Source: M0108 sp049654905 (GTDB lineage Bacteria > Pseudomonadota > Gammaproteobacteria > Chromatiales > Chromatiaceae). From it: a DNA stretch of 11,412 nt. The position numbers and the translations under genes were made by a program. A model generated the notes under the pieces. The model was not told the origin of the DNA. It searched no databases and saw nothing but the letters and a program-made list of their open reading frames with translations. The stretch is from assembly GCA_049654905.1 (NCBI GenBank), contig JBASIS010000095.1, positions 1 through 11,412 on the forward strand, given 5' to 3'. Each line of letters starts with the position of its first letter. The first letter of the stretch is position 1. Positions 6,751 to 11,412 of this stretch are shown here, piece after piece.

Positions 6751-9423
6751 TCAGGTCGAGGCTTTGCCGGTGCTCCCCGGCAGGCCCATCTGCTTCATCA
6801 CCTCGACCCGCGCCCCCTCCTCCTCCAGACCGCTCATGGCGGGCATGACTCCCACCAGGCTGGCCGGCAGCCACTGCATGGCGCTGATCAGGGAAACCAG
6901 CACGGAGGAGAAATAAGGGATGGACTGGACCAGCAGGACCGCGATCCAGATCTTCAGATCGAGTTGGTAGGCGTCATAACGCAGACTCACCAGCATGGCG
7001 CCGAGCCAGAAGGCGATGACAAAGAACCCTTCCTCCCGAGCGTCGGCCAGGGCGCGGATCAGGGCCGGCGCCTGGGCCAGCTTGGGCGTGCGGTAAAAAC
7101 CCAGCTTATCCGAGAACATGCCGGCGATCATGGCCCGCGAGATGGTATGGGACAGGGCCAGGCCCGCCAGAGCCGCGGCCAGGCTCTGGCGCAGGGTGGC
7201 ATCCACCCGGCGCCGATACAGGAAGAAGCTCTTGCTCACCTTGAAGACAAAAAGTACCAGCGGGATCATGGCTACCGTCATGTAGGGGGGCGTGACATAG
7301 AGTTCGAACCCCACCATGGCCACGGTCCAAAATAGGGCGGCCAGGTTGAAGAGCAGATTGAAACCATCGGCGAACCAGGGCAGCCAGCCTGCGGCAAAGT
7401 GGTAACGCTGGCCGGCATCGAGCTTGGTTTCTACCGTGCCGAGGAATTGCCGCCGGTGGTGGGCGAGGATGCGCACCGCCCCATAGGCCCAGCGATAGCG
7501 TTGCTTCTTGAAGTCGCTAAAGCTGTCGGGCATCAGGCCACGGCCGTAGGTAAAGGGAATATAGAGCGCCTTGTAGCCGGCCTCGAAGAGCCGCAACCCC
7601 AGTTCCGCGTCCTCGGTGATGCACCACTCGGCCCAGCCGTCCATCTCCACCAGGGCCGAGCGCCGGATCATGGTCATGGTGCCATGCTGGATGATGGCGT
7701 TGCGCTCGTTGCGCGTCATCATGCCCAGCAGGAAGAAGCCGCGGTACTCGGCCATGCACATGGCCTTAAAGGCGTTCTGGTCGGCATCGCGATAGTCCTG
7801 AGGCGCCTGGGCGATGGCCACCTCCGGGTCCTGGAAGGCGGGCACCAGATCTCGCAGCCAGAGGGGATGCACCACATAGTCGGCGTCGATAACCGCCACC
7901 ACCTCGGCAGCCGGGTCCGTCTGGCGCAGGGCGTAGTTGAGGGCGCCGGCCTTGAAACCTGACAGGGGATCGACATGGAAGAAGCGGAAGCGCTCCCCCA
8001 ATTGGGCGCAATAGGCCTCCACGGGCTCCCAGACCGCCGGGTCCTTGGTGTTGTTGTCGATCACCAGGACCTCGAAATTGGGATAGTCGAGGGCCGCCAG
8101 GGCGTCGAGGGTCTCCTTCAGCAATTCCGGCGGCTCGTTGTAGGCTGGGACATGGATGGATACCAGCGGCAAGGCACCATCACCCACGATGAGCTTGGGG
8201 AAGGGCCGCCGCCACTTGCGCAGCCAAATCGACTCGGCCCATTCGTGAGCCTCGGCCATGATGAAGAGGATGACCCCCAAACCGCCCACCAGGAGCAGGA
8301 AACCGGTGATGGCGGTCCCGATCGTCATGTACTGACGGGTGTAGTCATAGACGATCCAGACCACGGCCGTGGATAAACCATAGACGACCAGGGCCAGAAA
8401 GCCCTTGCCCTGGTGGGACAGGCTGGAACTATCCCGATAGAGGAAGACCAGCAACAGGACGGCCATGACCACCGACAGACCCGCCAGTTCGCGCCAGTGG
8501 GGGATGCGCACCACCGGCTGGGTGAACTCGAACTTGGGCTCGCGATTGGCGTCGTAAACGCCCCAATAGGCGCCGGTGGCCCCCTCGGTACTCATCTTCC
8601 AGGTCTGATCGAAGGCCTCCATGACGTAGTAGGTCACGCCCAGTTGCTCGGCGTGCGCCAGGAAGCGGCGCAGAAAGCGGATCTGATTGGCCGGCGTGGC
8701 CTCGGCCCCACCGCTGGTACGGCCATTGCTCGGCCAGCCAACCTCCCCGATGATCACCGGCTTACCCGGAAATTGCTTTTTGATGTCCTCCAGCCGTGCA
8801 AAGACGTGATCGACCGCTTCGCCGATCGGCACTTCCTCCCAGTAGGGAAGCAGGTGGATGGTGATGAAATCGACGTGGTCGGCCAGTTCGGGATGACGCA
8901 TCCAGATGTAGGGGGGCTCGGCGGTGCTCACCGGCAGGGCCGTACTCCGGCGGACGCGATCCAGGTATTTGATGAGTTCCGGGACCGTGACATCGCCACG
9001 CAACAGCGCCTCGTTGCCGACCATGACGCGCACCACGTTACGGTTACCCTGGGCCAGGACATCGCTCAGACGGTCGAGCTCCTTATCATTCTCCTTCATA
9101 TCCGTCCCGATCCAGGCCCCCAGGGTGACATTCAGCCGGTGCCTGAGGGCCAGGCGCGGCACCTCGGCCAGGGAATCCTTCACGGTGTAGGTACGCACCG
9201 CATGCACCGTATCCCGGAGCAGCGCCAGGTCCTCGTCGATCTCGGCGACCTTGGGGTAGATATCCTTGGAGGGATCGCTCTCCGCGCGCATGGGCGAGAA
9301 GGAAAAGCCCTGCAGCTTGGCGGGCCAGGTCGGCTCCTGCTTGGGCTGGTTGAGCAGAGCCCAGGCCGCCACGGCCAAGAGAGCGATCAGGATCGGGAAC
9401 AGTAGATTGCTTGACGGCCTCAT
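6751..9423 (-). CDS. membrane beta-glucan synthase: GH17 domain fused to GT2 glycosyltransferase (NdvB-like)
   Basis: An 890-aa inner-membrane protein from the ATG at 9423. An N-terminal membrane anchor (about 8-24) precedes a periplasmic GH17-type beta-1,3-glucanase/transglycosylase domain (about 35-300) with acid/base E138 in MVGNEALLR and nucleophile E227 in IIGEVGWPSNG. Three transmembrane segments (about 314-329, 342-359, 370-390) lead to a cytoplasmic processive GT2 domain. It has VPAYNEPPE, D456 (VLVID), DAD (513-515), TED with D605, and QRYRW (641-645), the D,D,D,QxxRW set of cellulose-synthase-like enzymes. More membrane segments fill the C-terminus. The architecture matches NdvB of Bradyrhizobium and Pseudomonas aeruginosa, which make beta-1,3-linked (cyclic) glucans. 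Product here: probably a beta-glucan from UDP-glucose, with GH17 cutting or joining the chain; this is inference. A TTG at 9483 would add 20 residues that do not resemble an export signal, so I prefer the ATG, although its AGGTG ribosome-binding site is weak and close. Confidence 0.9.
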   Translation of the reverse strand: MRPSSNLLFPILIALLAVAAWALLNQPKQEPTWPAKLQGFSFSPMRAESDPSKDIYPKVAEIDEDLALLRDTVHAVRTYTVKDSLAEVPRLALRHRLNVTLGAWIGTDMKENDKELDRLSDVLAQGNRNVVRVMVGNEALLRGDVTVPELIKYLDRVRRSTALPVSTAEPPYIWMRHPELADHVDFITIHLLPYWEEVPIGEAVDHVFARLEDIKKQFPGKPVIIGEVGWPSNGRTSGGAEATPANQIRFLRRFLAHAEQLGVTYYVMEAFDQTWKMSTEGATGAYWGVYDANREPKFEFTQPVVRIPHWRELAGLSVVMAVLLLVFLYRDSSSLSHQGKGFLALVVYGLSTAVVWIVYDYTRQYMTIGTAITGFLLLVGGLGVILFIMAEAHEWAESIWLRKWRRPFPKLIVGDGALPLVSIHVPAYNEPPELLKETLDALAALDYPNFEVLVIDNNTKDPAVWEPVEAYCAQLGERFRFFHVDPLSGFKAGALNYALRQTDPAAEVVAVIDADYVVHPLWLRDLVPAFQDPEVAIAQAPQDYRDADQNAFKAMCMAEYRGFFLLGMMTRNERNAIIQHGTMTMIRRSALVEMDGWAEWCITEDAELGLRLFEAGYKALYIPFTYGRGLMPDSFSDFKKQRYRWAYGAVRILAHHRRQFLGTVETKLDAGQRYHFAAGWLPWFADGFNLLFNLAALFWTVAMVGFELYVTPPYMTVAMIPLVLFVFKVSKSFFLYRRRVDATLRQSLAAALAGLALSHTISRAMIAGMFSDKLGFYRTPKLAQAPALIRALADAREEGFFVIAFWLGAMLVSLRYDAYQLDLKIWIAVLLVQSIPYFSSVLVSLISAMQWLPASLVGVMPAMSGLEEEGARVEVMKQMGLPGSTGKAST

Positions 9424-9655
9424 CGGGCACCTGAGTCTTTGGAGTTGCACGGGGCGCCGGGAGGCGCCAAAAAGGGAAAACAAAACGATGACAAGGCCTT
9501 AACGACCAAAACTGCCCCAAACAGCCATCGGGCCTAGGCGGCGGATGGCCATTTACAGGGCGGAATCCTGGTGGCGCGTCCCGGAGAATCCGGTCGGGCA
9601 CAGGATCACTTAATCAACGAGATAATATCCACGACCAGCGGGAAAAAAGCCAGTT

Positions 9656-9682
9656 TAGTTTACGTTCCCGCTAGTTTACGTT
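9656..9682. repeat. 11-bp direct repeat pair, possible regulator binding site
   Basis: TAGTTTACGTT occurs at 9656-9666 and again, exactly, at 9672-9682, separated by CCCGC (16-bp period). A partial copy of its TAGTTT-like start precedes it. On the minus strand the pair lies about 30-60 bp upstream of the possible -10 of the glucan synthase gene, where an activator or repressor site could sit. The regulator is unknown. Confidence 0.5.
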
Positions 9683-9712
9683 TCGGCGCGCTCGAACCTC
9701 AGGACAGGAGCA

Positions 9713-9752
9713 GGGAGGTTCCCACCTCCCCTCCCCGGCCTGACCGGGGAGG
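9713..9752. repeat. two tandem perfect hairpins, possible REP-like element or terminator
   Basis: GGGAGGT (9713-9719) pairs with ACCTCCC (9724-9730) around a 4-base loop. CCTCCCCGG (9730-9738) pairs with CCGGGGAGG (9744-9752) around a 5-base loop. The stems touch at one base, and GGGAGG could instead pair with the second stem's CCTCCCC. No T-run follows. It may be an intergenic palindromic repeat of the genome or a structured end or leader of a transcript; a single copy cannot decide. Confidence 0.5.
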
Positions 9753-9787
9753 GCCAACCAACGGGCCCTGGTCGAGCAGCATTCGAG

Positions 9788-9816
9788 ATGCCAATAGCCG
9801 CCGAACCGGGTAAAAT
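9788..9816 (+). promoter_or_regulatory. probable promoter of the tRNA-Leu gene
   Basis: TAAAAT at 9811-9816 matches the -10 consensus at five of six positions. ATGCCA at 9788-9793 (four of six to TTGACA) lies exactly 17 bp upstream. Transcription would begin near 9823, leaving only about three bases before the mature tRNA 5' end. Confidence 0.5.
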
Positions 9817-9825
9817 CCTCTGTAA

Positions 9826-9910
9826 GCGCAGGTGGCGGAATTGGTAGACGCCCTGGATTTAGGTTCCAGTGGGGAAACCCGTGCGGGTTCGAGTCCCGCC
9901 CTGCGCACCA
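9826..9910 (+). tRNA. tRNA-Leu (anticodon UAG)
   Basis: A complete 85-nt class II tRNA. The acceptor stem GCGCAGG pairs fully with CCTGCGC (9900-9906), followed by discriminator A9907 and an encoded CCA (9908-9910). The anticodon stem CTGGA/TCCAG (9853-9857 and 9865-9869) encloses TTTAGGT, giving anticodon TAG at 9860-9862, which reads leucine CUN codons. The long variable arm (a GGG...CCC stem) is typical of tRNA-Leu, and the T arm carries GGTTCGAGTCC. All stems are intact, so the gene should be functional. Confidence 0.97.
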
Positions 9911-10034
9911 CCCTCCCCGTCCTGGGATGCAGGGGCCCAGCGCCGCCATACCTTGTGCAGCCTGTCGAACCTGGCCCTCCTGGTTCACCCTTCTGTCATC
10001 ATCGCTGGTGATAATCCGCAAGTTATGACTATGA

Positions 10035-11242
10035 ATGCCCACGGCGGCGACGACGCTTTCTTGCGCTATCCCCACAGCGGTCTCCTGGTTTGATTCCCTG
10101 CCCCTCGGCATTGTGTTCCAGGACCTCAAGGGCCAGATCAGGGCCGCGAATCCCGCCGCCGAAGCCATCCTGGGACTCACTCTGGACCAGATGCGTGGCG
10201 TCACCTCGGTGGACCCCCGCTGACATGCCGTCCATGAAGACGGCACACCTTTGCCGGGCGAGGAACATCCCGCCATGGTGGCACTCCAGACGGGCGAGTC
10301 CGTGGATAGCGTGGTGATGGGTGTCTTCAATCCCCAACGCAATGCCTTGGCCTGGATCAGTGTCAGCGCCAGACTCGTACCCAACGAGCAGACCCAGGGG
10401 GTGAGCGGCGTTTATGCCATTTTCGACGATATCACCCAGCGCAAGCAGGCCGAGCAGGAGATCCAGGCCCTCCATGCCGGCCTGGAACAACGGGTGGCGG
10501 AACGTACCGCCTCCCTGGCGGCGGAGATCGCCGAGCGCCAGCGACTGACGGAGCAGTTGTCCGTCCGCGAGGCCCATTACCGCCGGCTCAATGCCGAATT
10601 GGAACATCATGCGGAGGAACGCATTGCCCAAATCCGCGCGGCCGTCGCCGCCCTGAGGGAAAGCGAGGCCCGCTACCACGCCGCCTTTGAGGGTTCCCTG
10701 GATGCGATCGTCATTAGTCGGTTGGAGGGCGGGGAGTATTTGGATGTCAACCAGGGGTTTGTCGATATCACGGGCCATGAGCGGGATGCGACGCTCGGAC
10801 GGACGGGAATCGAACTCAATATCTGGACCGATCCACGGGCGCGAGGAGTGCTTATCGATCAAGTGCGCAAGCTCCAGAAGGTGCAAAACTTCGAGACGGT
10901 CTTTCGACGCAGGAATGGCGAGGAATTCTGGGGCCTGATGGCCGTCACTCAAATCGAGTTCGACGGCATCCCGTGCCTGCTATCCGTGACGCGCGATATC
11001 AGCGAGCGCAAGCGGTTGGAGCAGGCGTTACGCCAGGCGCGCGAGGCCGCCGAGGCCGCCAACCAGGCGCTCCGGGAAGCCAACGCCGAACTCAACCAGC
11101 TCGCCACTACGGATAGTCTCACCGGCATCTGGAACCGGCGCCACTTCGAGCAGGCCACGACCTTCGAAATGGCCCGGACCCTTCGCTACGGTGACCCCCT
11201 GTCCGTGGTGATGTTCGACATCGACCATTTCAAAGCCATAAA
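10035..11242 (+). pseudogene. PAS-PAS-GGDEF sensor (diguanylate cyclase-type) gene, broken by a nonsense codon and a mobile element
   Basis: One continuous reading frame encodes a first PAS domain (about 10086-10440; WFDSLPLGIVFQD, ANPAAEAILGLTLDQM, later FDDITQRKQAE), a coiled coil with ERTASLAAEIAERQ-type heptads, a second PAS domain (about 10660-11010; SEARYHAAFEGSLDAIV to LLSVTRDISERKRLE), a linker, and the start of a GGDEF domain (TDSLTGIWNRRHFE, then DIDHFKAIN). It is interrupted twice. TGA at 10221-10223 falls in DPR*HAVHEDG, where, as I recall this PAS group, Trp is usual; both sides are in the same frame, so a single TGG-to-TGA change explains it. At about 11243 the frame leaves the GGDEF fold before the NDxxGH and GGDEF signatures and runs 16 codons into the mobile element. 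No cyclase activity can remain. The N-terminus is doubtful: no clear ribosome-binding site, and a frame starting at 10025/10031 looks equally protein-like up to 10090. A shorter PAS-containing fragment might still be translated from a start after the TGA. Confidence 0.82.
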
Positions 11243-11412
11243 CCTAAAAAGGGCAGTTACCCCTTGCCTTATTCCAGCCAACCTGATGAAATAATGGCCA
11301 AAGGAGGTGCCCATGAACCAACTGACCATTCACCCTCCAGGTGAAGCCCCCTCGACGGTGCTGACGGCCCTTACCGGCCCGGTAGCGGTCGACACCTTTG
11401 GCGGTCGCATCC
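11243..11412 (+). mobile_element. left end of an insertion sequence, probably IS1380-like, inserted in the GGDEF gene
   Basis: GGDEF homology stops abruptly after DIDHFKAIN, at about 11242. The next bases, CCTAAAAAGGGCAGTTACC from 11243, begin with CCT, as inverted repeats of the IS1380 family do (ISEcp1 is an example). Seventy bases later a strong ribosome-binding site and a transposase-like start follow. The other end, its inverted repeat and the target duplication lie outside the window. The insertion is well supported by the broken domain; the family is inferred. Confidence 0.65.
11313..11412 (+). CDS. transposase, N-terminal fragment (probably IS1380-type), cut by the window edge
   Basis: ATG at 11313 follows AAAGGAGGTG (11300-11309), a near-perfect ribosome-binding site. 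The 33 codons present read MNQLTIHPPGEAPS and end ...VDTFGGRI. I recall FGGRI-type starts in IS1380-family DDE transposases, but the catalytic core is beyond the window, so this rests on a short N-terminus plus its position 70 bp inside a CCT-starting element end that disrupts a gene. A different IS family is possible. Confidence 0.55.
   Translation, partial: MNQLTIHPPGEAPSTVLTALTGPVAVDTFGGRI

Larger units (their letters stand above)
9424..9825. other. about 400-bp noncoding region upstream of the GH17-GT2 gene and the tRNA gene
   Basis: No convincing coding sequence is seen. It holds the upstream region of the minus-strand glucan synthase gene, including an AT-rich patch at 9608-9660 with a possible minus-strand -10 TATTAT (complement of 9622-9627). 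It also contains an 11-bp direct repeat, two tandem hairpins and the tRNA promoter, each listed separately. If the TATTAT box is real, the glucan synthase transcript would have a leader of roughly 190 nt. Confidence 0.5.

Noticed and set aside
8413..9405. 330-aa plus-strand open frame opposite the GH17 domain
   Set aside because: The minus strand carries GH17 catalytic motifs; this frame is a His/Gln/Gly-rich shadow without motifs.
9424..9483. TTG start at 9483 for the glucan synthase, adding 20 residues
   Set aside because: The added residues do not look like an export signal, whereas the ATG at 9423 directly precedes the membrane anchor.
10221..10223. TGA as a selenocysteine or recoded codon
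   Set aside because: PAS domains have no known Sec use, the expected residue is Trp, no SECIS-like hairpin is evident, and the gene is also disrupted farther on.
10029..10952. 307-aa minus-strand open frame opposite the PAS gene
   Set aside because: The plus strand encodes two PAS domains; the minus frame is a mirror and is open only because of base composition.
1..11412. CRISPR array, prophage or integron
   Set aside because: No regularly spaced repeats, cas, integrase or phage genes are visible; the only direct repeat pair is the 11-bp one at 9656-9682.

Overview
This GC-rich window looks like chromosome from a gammaproteobacterium. A purple sulfur bacterium (Chromatiaceae-like) is my best guess, from the gene styles: a PAS/GGDEF sensor, an NdvB-type GH17-GT2 glucan synthase and an archaeal-type RNA ligase with its partner. 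That placement is inference; no marker gene here fixes it.

Layout from left to right. (1) 3-1709 (+): ADP-glucose-type glycogen synthase (GlgA). Its frame stays open to the left edge through a Pro/Ala/Glu-rich linker, so the true N-terminus lies outside the window. (2) 1725-2201 (-): a YbhB/YbcL-type PEBP protein, convergent with glgA. (3) 2375-4423 (+): an EF-G paralogue that lacks the usual switch I motif and catalytic histidine. (4) 4519-5154 (+): a PIN-like 'RNA ligase partner' protein. Its 3' end overlaps by 42 bp the 3' end of (5) 5113-6213 (-), an Rnl3/Pab1020-family ATP-dependent RNA ligase. (6) 6304-6675 (+): a small membrane-anchored, methionine-rich coiled-coil protein with an almost unbroken heptad pattern. 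(7) 6751-9423 (-): a membrane beta-glucan synthase fusing GH17 to GT2. (8) 9424-9825: a noncoding stretch with an 11-bp direct repeat and two tandem hairpins. (9) 9826-9910 (+): tRNA-Leu(UAG) with encoded CCA. (10) 10035-11242 (+): a PAS-PAS-GGDEF gene broken twice, by an in-frame TGA where the family has Trp and by a mobile element that cuts the GGDEF domain after the DIDHFKAIN motif. (11) 11243 to the right edge (+): the start of that element, probably IS1380-like, with the first 33 codons of its transposase.

The closest functional link is between the RNA ligase and its PIN-like partner, a pair known to co-occur across genomes but with no settled role; an unusual EF-G paralogue lies just upstream on the same strand as the partner. 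Glycogen synthase and the GH17-GT2 protein both make glucans, storage and envelope respectively, but nothing here shows they are coordinated. The right end is decaying: a dead signalling gene is being broken up next to a tRNA gene.
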